A DNA stretch of 64,000 bases from assembly GCF_026309355.1 (NCBI RefSeq), contig NZ_JAPJZK010000001.1, positions 5,166,501-5,230,500 of the forward strand, written 5' to 3'. A program made the position numbers and the translations under genes. Below are positions 36,239-44,981 of this stretch, in pieces. Under the pieces are notes generated by a model. That model was not told where the DNA came from. It worked only from the letters and a program-made list of their open reading frames with translations, and did not search any database. This DNA is from Spartinivicinus marinus (GTDB taxonomy: Bacteria > Pseudomonadota > Gammaproteobacteria > Pseudomonadales > Zooshikellaceae). Numbering within the stretch: the first letter of the stretch is position 1; every line of letters starts with the position of its first letter.

Positions 36239-37238
36239 CCCGGTATTCACTAGGTGATAATCCTGTCCATTGTTTAAAGCGGCGACGAAATGACCGAACA
36301 TCATGAAAGCCCACGGCATGTGCGGTTTGTTCAATGGTCGATTGAGTATTGGTCAGAATTTGCTTCGCTGTGACTAGTCGAACCTTATCAAGTAGTGCTT
36401 GATAATGCGTGTTTTTTTGTTGCAATCGCCTTTGTAAGGTGCGTGCTGAGATACCTAATTGCGCGGCTACTTCTGCTGGTTTAGGAATATTAGGCATCAT
36501 TTGTTGGATAGTGGCCGACACCTGTTGGCTGATATCCTGGCTGTTTAATTGACTGATTAATTGATTGGCATGTTGTTCTAGGGTTTGTAGTAACCCAGGG
36601 TCGGCTTGGCGCAACGGTACTTGTAAATGTTCATGGGAAATCCACACGGCATTTTGCTGGGCCTGAAATACAACTGGGCACTGAAATATTTGTTGGTATT
36701 CCGCTTGAGCTGACAGATTAGGGGCTGCACGGGTTAGCTCAATTTTTTGTGGGTTTTCATTTCTATCAGTAATCCAACGTCCATAATTCACCCAAGAGGC
36801 CAAACAGTGATCAACCATATGTTGGTGTACTAATGGGTCGGTAAACTGGCAGTGCCAGTTTAAAACCAGTCCTTTTGCATTTGGCTTCAATTGGGAGCAT
36901 CCCATATCCCCCACCAACGCTTCATAACGTTGAATTCTATTAACGGCTTCAGCCAGCGTAGCGCAATTCATGGCGATATACCCCAGCACATGGTAGGAAC
37001 CAGGCTGAACAAATTGCGCTGCGTGCAGGCCAAACAAGGGGTCATTACTCAGTTGAATAAACTGGTGTAACAGTTTTTCCATCGCCGCTAACGATACCCT
37101 TGAGCTGCTAGACGATAACTGATTTGGATTAATACCTGCTTGTTTGGCCAATGGTTCAACAGCTAGGCCATAATGCTCTGCCAGCTTAATAAATTGGCTT
37201 AAGGCTGCGGTTGAGGTTGATCCGATAGTACTTGTCAT
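36216..37238 (-). CDS. AraC-family transcriptional regulator
   Basis: 340 residues. The first about 200 residues fit the Arabinose_bd type ligand domain (GLAVEPLAKQAGINPNQL and FGLHAAQFVQPGSYHVLGYI). Two helix-turn-helix motifs occupy about 235-335, with PAEVAAQLGISARTLQRRLQ and QTAHAVGFHDVRSFRRRFKQW. It is divergent from the AGPS-like/GlpD-like/FGGY-kinase set, with 182 bp between starts, and is its most likely regulator. The ligand may be a substrate or product of that pathway. Confidence 0.9.
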   Translation of the reverse strand: MTSTIGSTSTAALSQFIKLAEHYGLAVEPLAKQAGINPNQLSSSSSRVSLAAMEKLLHQFIQLSNDPLFGLHAAQFVQPGSYHVLGYIAMNCATLAEAVNRIQRYEALVGDMGCSQLKPNAKGLVLNWHCQFTDPLVHQHMVDHCLASWVNYGRWITDRNENPQKIELTRAAPNLSAQAEYQQIFQCPVVFQAQQNAVWISHEHLQVPLRQADPGLLQTLEQHANQLISQLNSQDISQQVSATIQQMMPNIPKPAEVAAQLGISARTLQRRLQQKNTHYQALLDKVRLVTAKQILTNTQSTIEQTAHAVGFHDVRSFRRRFKQWTGLSPSEYRVKQDLGE

Positions 37239-37420
37239 AAACAGTGTTCTGGCATGTCAGGATTAGCCCCTTAAATCGGCGTTAATGGTCAGTGACGTTG
37301 GCAATACAAACGTTAGTATAAAATAGGAACACTCAAGAATTAACTTGAATTTTTATCACTAATCCATCCCGCCTGGCCGTGCTGCAAACGCTTGACATAG
37401 GCCCAAAAAGGAGCAGGTTG

Positions 37421-39145
37421 ATGACAATACGCCGCTGGAACAGTTGGGGCTGGGAAACAGTCAGCTACCCTTTGCCTGAACAGGCAACTCATTTTTTAAT
37501 GGATCAATTAGGGGGAGCAACCCCGCTACCGGCTGCTTCATTAACGGATGTCCTTGCTAGTGTGCCTGAAACCAGGCTTGAAGCACATCCTTTGGTTGAC
37601 TGCTCCGCTGAGGTACGGGTTAACCATAGTCGGGGCCAGAGCCTGGCAGACTGGCTAGCATTAAAGTCTGGGCAGTTAGGTGTAATACCCGATGGAGTGG
37701 CTATGCCCACGACCAGTGAGCAAGTGGCAGAGTTATTACAATGGGCAAAGCAGCATCAATATAAAATTATCCCTTATGGTGGCGGTACTTCAGTGGCTGG
37801 CCACATCACTCCCCAGGCTGCAGAACAGCCTATCCTGACGTTAAGCCTAGCTCGGCTCAACCAGCTGATTAATGTTGATAAAGATAGCCTTCTAGCTACC
37901 ATCGGTGCAGGTGCCACAGGCCCACAAGTAGAAGCACAACTGCAAAGCCAGGGTTATACCTTGGGGCATTTCCCCCAATCATTTGAGTTTTCTACCTTAG
38001 GTGGCTGGATCGCGACCCGTTCCAGTGGTCAGCAGTCGCTCTACTATGGACGTATAGAACAATTATTTGCAGGCGGAAGAGTAGAAACGCTTGAGGGCGC
38101 TTTAAATATCCCCGCTTTTCCTGCATCTGCGGCTGGGCCGGATTTACGAGAGTGGGTATTGGGCTCCGAAGGGCGAATTGGCGTTATTACTGAAGCGATT
38201 ATGCGGGTGTCACCTTGTCCTTCATATGAGTCTTTCCGGGTAGTGGTATTACCCAGCTGGGAGCAAGCGATAGCACTGCTCAAAAAGCTCGTGCGGTTGC
38301 GGTTAGGGTTATCCATGTTGCGCTTAAGTGACGGGGTAGAAACTGATACTCACCTGCAGCTGGCTGGCCATCCTCGTTCGATTAATGCCCTGCGTTGGTA
38401 TTTGCAAAAGCGTGGCTGTGGGCAAGGGATGTGTATGCTGACAGTGGGTTTTACTGGGCAACAAAAAAGTCAGTATCAAAACAAAATTAAATTATGTAAA
38501 CAGCTGGTCGCGCAACATAAAGGAGTCAGTACTGGGGAGTGGCTAGGGAAAAAATGGGCTGCTGGGCGGTTTCGTTTACCTTATTTAAGAGAGGCATTAT
38601 GGCAGCGTGGTTTTTTAGTCGATACAGTGGAAACAGCTATTGCCTGGTCGCAAATTAATTTATTGAAGGAACAACTAGAAAATGCTGTGGCTAATGCCCT
38701 GGTGGATGAAGGGGAAAAAACTTGGGTGTTTACTCATATTTCTCACTGTTACCCGCAAGGGGCCAGTTTATATACCACATTTTTATTCCGTCAGGCGGAT
38801 AATTACACAACAACTTATGCACGTTGGCAGAAGTTAAAACAAGCCGCTTGTGAGGCCATTGTTAAAGTCGGGGGAACCATTAGCCACCATCATGGTGTGG
38901 GAAAAGATCATGCTCCTTATTTAAAGGCTGAAAAAGGTGAACTAGGCATTCAGCAAATAAAAAACTGGCTAATAAATTTTGATCCCAATCAACAATTAAA
39001 TCCGGGCACTTTACTACCAAATCCTTTATTACCGAGCACATTAACACCTGATTCAGACCAAGAAGACATAAGTCGTTTATCACAAGATGAACCAACAGAT
39101 AATCAGCTGAGTGTACATCATGATGCCTGTCAGCAAATGGCTTGA
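37421..39145 (+). CDS. FAD-binding alkyl-DHAP-synthase-like protein
   Basis: 574 residues. ATG 37421 is chosen because AGGAG precedes it at good spacing, and MTIRRWNSWGWE then matches the start of the alkylglycerone-phosphate synthase fold (human AGPS has KWNGWGYN). The FAD domain shows IPYGGGTSVAGHI (about 115-127) and SEFSTLGGWIATRSSGQQS-like spacing. The active-site triple histidine is in TISHHHGVGKDHAPYL (His 488-490). AGPS swaps the acyl group of acyl-DHAP for a fatty alcohol to make the ether bond. It overlaps the next gene by 26 bp. Confidence 0.85.
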   Translation: MTIRRWNSWGWETVSYPLPEQATHFLMDQLGGATPLPAASLTDVLASVPETRLEAHPLVDCSAEVRVNHSRGQSLADWLALKSGQLGVIPDGVAMPTTSEQVAELLQWAKQHQYKIIPYGGGTSVAGHITPQAAEQPILTLSLARLNQLINVDKDSLLATIGAGATGPQVEAQLQSQGYTLGHFPQSFEFSTLGGWIATRSSGQQSLYYGRIEQLFAGGRVETLEGALNIPAFPASAAGPDLREWVLGSEGRIGVITEAIMRVSPCPSYESFRVVVLPSWEQAIALLKKLVRLRLGLSMLRLSDGVETDTHLQLAGHPRSINALRWYLQKRGCGQGMCMLTVGFTGQQKSQYQNKIKLCKQLVAQHKGVSTGEWLGKKWAAGRFRLPYLREALWQRGFLVDTVETAIAWSQINLLKEQLENAVANALVDEGEKTWVFTHISHCYPQGASLYTTFLFRQADNYTTTYARWQKLKQAACEAIVKVGGTISHHHGVGKDHAPYLKAEKGELGIQQIKNWLINFDPNQQLNPGTLLPNPLLPSTLTPDSDQEDISRLSQDEPTDNQLSVHHDACQQMA

Positions 39146-40739
39146 AACAAAATCAATTACCCGGCAACAGCGGTGGCATCAGCTGCAACATCATCAATCG
39201 ATTGAGGTGGCCGTTATTGGTGGCGGTATTACGGGAGCCGCTATTTTTCGCGAGTTAGCGCGATATGGTGTTAAAGTGGTGCTATTTGAGCAAGGGGATT
39301 TTGCCTCAGGCACATCTAGTCGCTCATCCAAATTAATTCATGGTGGCTTACGTTATTTAGGCAAAGGACAGCTTTCGCTGGCTTTTCAGTCTATTCGTGC
39401 CAGACAATGGCTTAAACAACAACTGCCGGGTTTAGTTGAGCCACTGCATTTTATGATTCCCCATTATCAGGGGAATTTTCCAGGCCAGCATAGCTTTGGC
39501 TGGCTATTAAAAATTTATGACTCCCTAGCGAAAGAGTCTCAGGCATATTCGCTAAGTGCCCATCAAGTATTGACCAGACAACCACTGGTCAATTTACAAG
39601 GCTTGCAAGGTGGCTCTGTTTTTACCGATTGTATTAGTGATGATGCACGATTAGTGATGCGATTAATGACTGAAGGGGAGGCGGATGGAGGCATTGCTCT
39701 CAATTATACCAAAGTGACATCCATCCAACAGGGAAGAGGAGGGGTTACCCTTGAAGTCCAGGATGCTGTGTCTAAACAGTCTACTTCACTTGCCGTAAAA
39801 GCGGTCGCTAATGCAGTTGGGGCTTGGGTTAATGGTCATGATTATCAGCAGCCTTCACTTTATCGGATAAGACCCTTGCGTGGTAGCCATGTATTAATCC
39901 CTGGTTGGCGGTTACCAGTGAGTGGTGCGCTGAGTTTTTTTCATCCTGAAGACAGGCGACCTATTTTTATTATTCCCTGGCAGGGGGCCACGGTAATTGG
40001 TACCACCGATGTGGATCATACAGCACCTTTAACCAATGATTTGGCAATCACTAGCAGTGAAATTGACTATTTATTATCGGCTTGTAATCAATTATTACCT
40101 GAGCTTCAATTAACTCATTATGATATTCAAGCCAGTTGGTCGGGGGTGCGACCAGTGCTGGCAGGTAAGGATAAAGATGCCCCCTCTGCGTTAAGTCGAG
40201 AACATGTTTTGTGGCGTCGGGGAGCGATAGTGAATGTCACAGGTGGTAAGCTAACGACATTTAAGTCTATTGCTGAACAAGCCTTGGCTCTGTTAAGAGA
40301 GAGTGTGCAATTACCTGTCTCTCCCGTTAATCCTCATTGGTTTCGTCAAGTAACAAGACAGCCTTTGTTGCCTTTTACTCAGCTGTCTTTTACTACTCAA
40401 CAGCGCTTATACGGCACTTATGGTACTTGGTTAAGTCTATGGCCATTGCAAAATAAGCGATCTCTACAACAATTTGCTCCAGCCCCCACACTTTATGCCG
40501 AGCTTGAATGGATTTTGCAACAGGAGCAGGTGGTACATTTAGATGATTTATTATTGCGTCGCACCCGCATCGGGTTATTATGCCCGTTGGGGGGAAGTCA
40601 CTGGTTATCCGAATTAAAGCCATTATGTTGTCAGTGGCTAGGCTGGAATGAAGCTAAATGGCAGGCTGAAGTTGACCGCTATCTAACTATCTGGCAACAG
40701 TCTTATAGTCATCCTGAGTTGTTAGCGGAAGTAGCTTGA
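39120..40739 (+). CDS. FAD-dependent glycerol-3-phosphate dehydrogenase-like protein
   Basis: 539 residues, from ATG 39120 inside the end of the AGPS-like gene. The N-terminal dinucleotide fold VAVIGGGITGAAIFRELARY (about 28-47) and GTSSRSSKLIHGGLRYL (about 65-81) are the GlpD signature. ATVIGTTDVDHTAP and TGGKLTTFKSIAEQAL support the same family. GlpD oxidises sn-glycerol 3-phosphate to DHAP and passes electrons to quinone. In this context the substrate could be an alkylated glycerol phosphate. The C-terminal region (about 400-540) is typical in length. Confidence 0.88.
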   Translation: MMPVSKWLETKSITRQQRWHQLQHHQSIEVAVIGGGITGAAIFRELARYGVKVVLFEQGDFASGTSSRSSKLIHGGLRYLGKGQLSLAFQSIRARQWLKQQLPGLVEPLHFMIPHYQGNFPGQHSFGWLLKIYDSLAKESQAYSLSAHQVLTRQPLVNLQGLQGGSVFTDCISDDARLVMRLMTEGEADGGIALNYTKVTSIQQGRGGVTLEVQDAVSKQSTSLAVKAVANAVGAWVNGHDYQQPSLYRIRPLRGSHVLIPGWRLPVSGALSFFHPEDRRPIFIIPWQGATVIGTTDVDHTAPLTNDLAITSSEIDYLLSACNQLLPELQLTHYDIQASWSGVRPVLAGKDKDAPSALSREHVLWRRGAIVNVTGGKLTTFKSIAEQALALLRESVQLPVSPVNPHWFRQVTRQPLLPFTQLSFTTQQRLYGTYGTWLSLWPLQNKRSLQQFAPAPTLYAELEWILQQEQVVHLDDLLLRRTRIGLLCPLGGSHWLSELKPLCCQWLGWNEAKWQAEVDRYLTIWQQSYSHPELLAEVA

Positions 40740-40779
40740 AATATAAAAACGTATCTTTAATTCCCACTTCCTCATGCCG

Positions 40780-40816
40780 TCCCCCCCTTTGAAAAAGGGG
40801 GGGCTAGGGGGGATTT
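40780..40816. repeat. C-run/G-run palindromic repeat
   Basis: CCCCCCCTTTGAAAAAGGGG begins a palindrome that continues into GGGCTAGGGGGGATTTA. Similar sequences occur as dispersed repeats in many bacterial genomes. It lies 40 bp after the GlpD-like gene. Confidence 0.6.
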
Positions 40817-40960
40817 AAAATTGTTAAGTTTTTATTCTGCCTTAAATGTAAAAAACAGCGGGTTGTTTGGGGTGCTTTGAGTTGGTTTTCATGAAATTTC
40901 CCCTTTTTAACGAGTTTACGGTAAAAGGGTGTTGAAAGTAATTTGAGTGTTTGATACGAA

Positions 40961-41056
40961 GTAACAGGATATTCTTCCTCCGCTCTTGAAGTGCCGTCCC
41001 TGGCCCATCAAGAGCTAAAAAGGCATCCATGCCTTAGCTACAGAATACCCTATTAC
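40961..41056. repeat. Dispersed repeat family A, copy 3 (complete)
   Basis: GTAACAGGATATTCT (40961-40975) and AGAATACCCTATTAC (41042-41056) are inverted arms matching at 13 of 15 positions. Between them is a GCTCTTGA/TCAAGAGC hairpin (about 40981-41015). The 96-bp unit is the best-preserved member; other copies are at 32297 and 35163. It is non-coding. Confidence 0.65.
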
Positions 41057-41178
41057 CCCATATCTACTAGCTTTTTGATAGCCTGATAGGTAGGAGGGAG
41101 TAATGATTTGCTCCGAAAAAACCTCGTTTGAGGAGAAAAAACTAAAAGTAGTTTGCTGATTGACCTAGGAGATTAGTT

Positions 41179-42732
41179 ATTACTCAAGATCCATTAATTC
41201 TGGCCATTGATAATGGTACCCAAAGTGTACGTGCTTTGGTGTTTAACCTGGCTGGACAGTTGCAGTATAAAACCAAAATACCTTTACAGCCGTATTTTTC
41301 TCCTAAACCAGGCTGGGCAGAGCAGCAACCGGAATATTATTGGCAGTCTGTCGTGGCAGCATGCCAGCAATTATGGCAGCTAGATTCCAGTATTAAACAA
41401 CGCTTGGCTGGGGTAACGGTGACGACCCAGCGGGGCACTGTGATTGCCATGAATAAACAGGGGCGCCCGTTACGTCCAGCGATTTTATGGCTAGACCAAC
41501 GGCGAGCTGAATTACGTGGCAAGGTACCTCAACCCTGGCGTCTGTTATTTGCCGGGTTAGGATTAAATTCAACGGTTAATTACTTTCGGTCAAAAGCACA
41601 AGCTAATTGGTTAGTTCAGTATGAGCCTGAGTTATGGGAGCAAACCGATAAATTTTTATTATTATCAGGCTATTTAAATTATCAGCTCACAGGTGAATGG
41701 GTAGATTCAATTGGCTCTATGGTGGGCTATTTGCCCTTTGATTATAAAAGGCTGGCCTGGGCCAGGCCCAAAGACTGGAAGTGGATGTGCAGTGGTGTAG
41801 CACCTGAGCAATTACCACGACTGGTGGCACCTACTACTATTATGGGGCAGATTACTCAGCAAGCAGCGGAACAAACAGGGATTCCTGCTGGTTTACCCGT
41901 TATTGCTTCTGCCTCTGATAAAGCCTGTGAAGTATTAGGCTCGGGGGGTATAACCCCAGATATTGGTTGTTTAAGTTATGGCACTACCGCTACCATTAAT
42001 ACGACAAATGCTAAGTACATTGAACCTATACGGTTTATTCCTCCTTACCCTGCAGCAGTACCCACAGCTTATAATACGGAAGTGATGATTTATCGTGGCT
42101 ACTGGATGGTCAGCTGGTTTAAAGAACAGTTTGGCTTAAAAGAACAACAGTTGGCGGAAGTACAGGGTACCGAACCAGAAACATTATTTGATGAACTAGT
42201 TGAGTCAGTTCCGGCCGGTTCTATGGGGCTAATGCTGCAACCTTACTGGTCTCCTGGTTTAAAAGAACCGGCTGCTAAAGGCGCTATTTTAGGTTTTGGT
42301 GATGTGCATACTCGCGCCCATATGTATCGAGCCATTTTAGAAGGGCTGACTTATGCCCTAAGAGAAGGTAAAGAAACTATCGAGCGCCGAGCTAAAACCC
42401 CCATTACACAACTACGGGTGTCCGGTGGTGGTGCCCAAAGCCAGGCCGCCATGCAAATCACCGCCGATATTTTTAATATGCCTGCAGTCAGGCCCCATAC
42501 CTTTGAAACCTCTGGGCTAGGAGCTGCCATCGACGCAGCCGTTGGCTTAAAATTACATTCCACAATCGAAACTGCAGTACAACAGATGGTACATACAGGC
42601 GATGTATTTGAGCCAATTAAGGAAAATGCTGACCGGTATAATGCCCTGTATAATGAAGTCTATTTAAAAATGTACCGACAGCTTAAACCTTTTTACCAAA
42701 CCATCAGAAAAATCACTGGCTACCCAGAGTAG
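41179..42732 (+). CDS. FGGY-family carbohydrate/glycerol kinase, ATT start
   Basis: 517 residues if it starts at ATT 41179. No ATG, GTG or TTG exists between the upstream stop (TGA 41161) and TTG 41236. Starting at 41236 would lose LAIDNGTQSVRALVFN, the phosphate-binding motif needed for activity. TAGGAG (41166-41171) stands 7 bases before the ATT, a good ribosome binding site. FGGY features are DQRRAEL, GYLPFDYKR, SYGTTATINT and SGGGAQSQAAMQITADIF. It should phosphorylate glycerol, a sugar or an alkylglycerol. It is the third gene of the AraC-controlled set. Confidence 0.85.
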   Translation: MTQDPLILAIDNGTQSVRALVFNLAGQLQYKTKIPLQPYFSPKPGWAEQQPEYYWQSVVAACQQLWQLDSSIKQRLAGVTVTTQRGTVIAMNKQGRPLRPAILWLDQRRAELRGKVPQPWRLLFAGLGLNSTVNYFRSKAQANWLVQYEPELWEQTDKFLLLSGYLNYQLTGEWVDSIGSMVGYLPFDYKRLAWARPKDWKWMCSGVAPEQLPRLVAPTTIMGQITQQAAEQTGIPAGLPVIASASDKACEVLGSGGITPDIGCLSYGTTATINTTNAKYIEPIRFIPPYPAAVPTAYNTEVMIYRGYWMVSWFKEQFGLKEQQLAEVQGTEPETLFDELVESVPAGSMGLMLQPYWSPGLKEPAAKGAILGFGDVHTRAHMYRAILEGLTYALREGKETIERRAKTPITQLRVSGGGAQSQAAMQITADIFNMPAVRPHTFETSGLGAAIDAAVGLKLHSTIETAVQQMVHTGDVFEPIKENADRYNALYNEVYLKMYRQLKPFYQTIRKITGYPE

Positions 42733-43040
42733 ACCCTAACGCGGTATACCTTTTCTGATCAGGATCATTTCACTTCCTTTATAGCAGCATTTCAACGGCC
42801 GTACTCCTAGTTAGGGGCGATGTTGTCCTTCACTTTTAGTGAGAATTTGTTAACAATATCCGCTAAGCAATTCATCGAAAGCATACAGCAGGTTGTGTGC
42901 TTTCAAATCAGTGTAGTGATGAAAAATATAAGCTGCAAAGAAGTGTGTGGTTACTAAAATTGGGTGTGCTCAAGGGCGGTAGCGTAGCAAATTGTATTGA
43001 AGGGGCTTGTCTAACAATATGTTGTATTTTACGAGTAAGG
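42733..43040. other. Intergenic region at the start of the accessory zone
   Basis: About 308 bp. A GTG at 42897 is in frame with the next gene, but the residues before 43041 are not protein-like for the family. No repeat or terminator with a T-run was identified. Confidence 0.35.
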
Positions 43041-43718
43041 ATGGTGTGCACTTTGAGTGTTGAAGAAAACGGATTTGAGATCCATCCTGGCTTTCTAGAC
43101 AATGATTCAATAAATAAAATCATTGATGAAATTGAAGCTTTAGATTCTGATTTTCCAAAGCATGGAATTCGTAATGCAGAGAAAAAATTAGCCTCTGTCA
43201 AAAAACTCGTTGACTCAAACTTACTTCGAAACAAAGCTGAAAGCTACTTATCAGGCAATCCTGAAGTGGTTCGAGTTATGGTCTTTGATAAAACCCCCGA
43301 TAAAAACTGGCTTGTCACTTGGCATCAAGATAAGACAATTTCAGTAAATGATAAGAAAGCAATACCCGGTTGGGGGCCATGGACCTTAAAGGATGGCATT
43401 AATCATGTTCAGCCAAATTTGAAAGTTTTAGAAGATATGGTGACTTTCCGCATACATCTTGATGATGCAAATGAGAGTAATGGTTGCTTAAAGGTTATTC
43501 CCAAAAGCCATAGCTTGGGCATTCTTAGTAAAAATGAACAAGATCGAGTGGTGAGAGAGTCAGAAGAATATACCTGTCTAGCAAAGCCTGGAGATTTATT
43601 AATCATGAGGCCTCTGTTACTTCACTCTTCAAGTAAAGGGACAACACCGCATCATCGCCGTATTGTTCATATTGAGTACAGCGGCTTTAAGTTACCACAG
43701 GGCTTAACATGGGCTTAA
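43041..43718 (+). CDS. Phytanoyl-CoA dioxygenase (PhyH) family protein
   Basis: 225 residues from ATG 43041; a GTG at 42897 would give an N-terminal extension that looks non-native. Fe(II) and 2-oxoglutarate site: TWHQDKT (His and Asp at about 93-95), a distal His in LLHSSSKG and a basic HHRRIVHIEY block. WHQDKTISV is close to bacterial PhyH proteins that hydroxylate small molecules. It is the first gene of the AT-rich accessory region. Its stop is directly followed by a REP-like repeat. Confidence 0.8.
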   Translation: MVCTLSVEENGFEIHPGFLDNDSINKIIDEIEALDSDFPKHGIRNAEKKLASVKKLVDSNLLRNKAESYLSGNPEVVRVMVFDKTPDKNWLVTWHQDKTISVNDKKAIPGWGPWTLKDGINHVQPNLKVLEDMVTFRIHLDDANESNGCLKVIPKSHSLGILSKNEQDRVVRESEEYTCLAKPGDLLIMRPLLLHSSSKGTTPHHRRIVHIEYSGFKLPQGLTWA

Positions 43719-43749
43719 ACACCTGGGGTCAAGTCTTGTTTTGCCATAT
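43717..43749. repeat. REP-like repeat, copy 1
   Basis: Contains GGGGTCAAGTCTTGTTTTGC and is identical over 33 bp to 44757-44789. It starts at the stop codon of the PhyH gene. The GGGGTCA(A/G)GTCTTG core is characteristic of repeats linked to REP-associated Y1 transposases; none is present in the window. Confidence 0.6.
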
Positions 43750-43772
43750 TAGTTAGTTTTCCGGAAACTATA

Positions 43773-44417
43773 ATGGATATAACTAACCTAGAGAAAAGAC
43801 TGAGTTTATCGGTTCCACCTGAATATTCAGAAATACTATATTCTGGGAAAATGCCTACTGGATTTGATGTCAAAACACTGTGTGTACTTAATCTCGAATT
43901 ATGGTCAAACTTGAATGAGTCAGAAATAAAGAATAGGTTCTTTTTGTCAGGCGATGGTTGTGGAAACTACTATTTTGTAGAAACAAATCGAGATGCTGAG
44001 GTTTTTCTTCTTTCCCACGATCCAGTGGGCATAGAAAAGACTGGTATGGTGTTGGACCAATTCCTTAAGAATGCTGTGCAAGAGTGTCCAATCATGCAAG
44101 ATCTGGAACAAGGAGAGTTAGCGATCTGTCGGACAGATATTCCAGGTGAGTCAATACTAAACCCAATAATGTTAGATGAATGGTTACAAGCTATCGAAAA
44201 CGTTCAAGGTATTAATCACCTTGGATATCGAGAAGGCAAAAATCCCTTTACTGGAGAAGTACACCGATTTGATATTCCTGGTTATGCAGTAGCTGAAACG
44301 AGTGAATACAGCTTATGCTTGGGAAGAGTACTTACAATGGAGTCTATTGGTAACAATGAACTAGCTTTTAAACTTGCTGAAGAATTAGAAGCTAATTTAA
44401 TTAAAGGTAAAAGCTAA
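43773..44417 (+). CDS. SMI1/KNR4 (SUKH) family protein
   Basis: 214 residues. The N-terminal SUKH fold is visible: MDITNLEKRLSLSVPPEYSE, then FFLSGDGCGNYYFVETNRD and HDPVGIEKTGMVLDQFL. SUKH proteins are often immunity proteins against secreted nuclease or other toxins, but stand-alone cytoplasmic members exist. No toxin gene is adjacent, so it may be an orphan immunity gene. It lies between two identical REP-like repeats (43717 and 44757). Confidence 0.7.
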   Translation: MDITNLEKRLSLSVPPEYSEILYSGKMPTGFDVKTLCVLNLELWSNLNESEIKNRFFLSGDGCGNYYFVETNRDAEVFLLSHDPVGIEKTGMVLDQFLKNAVQECPIMQDLEQGELAICRTDIPGESILNPIMLDEWLQAIENVQGINHLGYREGKNPFTGEVHRFDIPGYAVAETSEYSLCLGRVLTMESIGNNELAFKLAEELEANLIKGKS

Positions 44418-44642
44418 CTATTGAGCCTCAGGTTAGGTACAACAATAGTTGTTGAATAATTGGGTTCCAGTAAACTGCAGCAAGTTGTGGTGAGACCAGA
44501 GCAAAATATAAACATGAGTGGTGCTGAAAGTTCACCCTCTAACCAGTCACTAAACCTGGATTGCCATAAGCTCAGCTACTTCACGCTCCACTTTTGGCAA
44601 CCAGTTAGCATTTGTCTTTATATTTCAGTAGGAATTATCTAA
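44418..44642. other. Intergenic region after the SUKH gene
   Basis: About 225 bp. A 60-codon frame in this interval has no family resemblance and an unlikely composition, so it is not called. TAACTATTGAGCC just after the SUKH stop has a weak resemblance to an attC 5' core. Confidence 0.3.
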
Positions 44643-44795
44643 ATGAGTCACCTGGAGTTTACAATTGTGATAAAGATTAAAAGTGATGACCCTTCTGTTG
44701 CTGAATTAAAGATGATTCGAAAATTTGATGAGACAGTTGCCGAAGTACCAGTAGCAAAACACCTGGGGTCAAGTCTTGTTTTGCCATATAATTGA
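44643..44795 (+). pseudogene. Truncated ORF ending in a REP-like repeat
   Basis: ATG 44643 has AGGA about 9 bases upstream. The first 37 codons (FTIVIKIKSDDPSVAELKMI is the characteristic stretch) look like a normal protein N-terminus. From codon 39 the frame runs through the REP-like repeat (44757 on) and ends at 44795, so its last dozen residues are encoded by repeat DNA. Probably the original gene was cut by insertion or recombination at the repeat. The parent family is not recognised. Confidence 0.5.
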
Positions 44796-44870
44796 AATTT
44801 TACTATCTTCAATTAACCATGGTTAAGCTCTTTTGAGTAGAGGTTAAGTGGCAAAGCAAGACCTGACCCC
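44765..44870. repeat. REP/BIME-like hairpin element, copy 2
   Basis: GGGGTCAAGTCTTGTTTTGC starts the left arm (44765-44786). The right arm (44849-44870) ends GACCTGACCCC and is its near-perfect inverse (two mismatches in 22). The spacer of about 60 bp includes AACCATGGTT. The form and sequence fit Y1-transposase (RAYT) associated repeats. Confidence 0.65.
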
Positions 44871-44981
44871 AATTAATTTTGACCCTAATTAATTTCTTTT
44901 ATGTTGAATCACTCAGTCATGGTCCTTGTGCGTTATGAAAAACTGTGCTGTTTTCTTAGCTATATAACACCTACTGATATT

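Noticed and set aside
40842-41030. 62-codon minus-strand frame
   Set aside because: It covers most of a repeat-family A element and is not protein-like.
44460-44642. 60-codon plus-strand frame after the SUKH gene
   Set aside because: Low-complexity, Ser-rich and hydrophobic mix with no ribosome binding site; probably non-coding.
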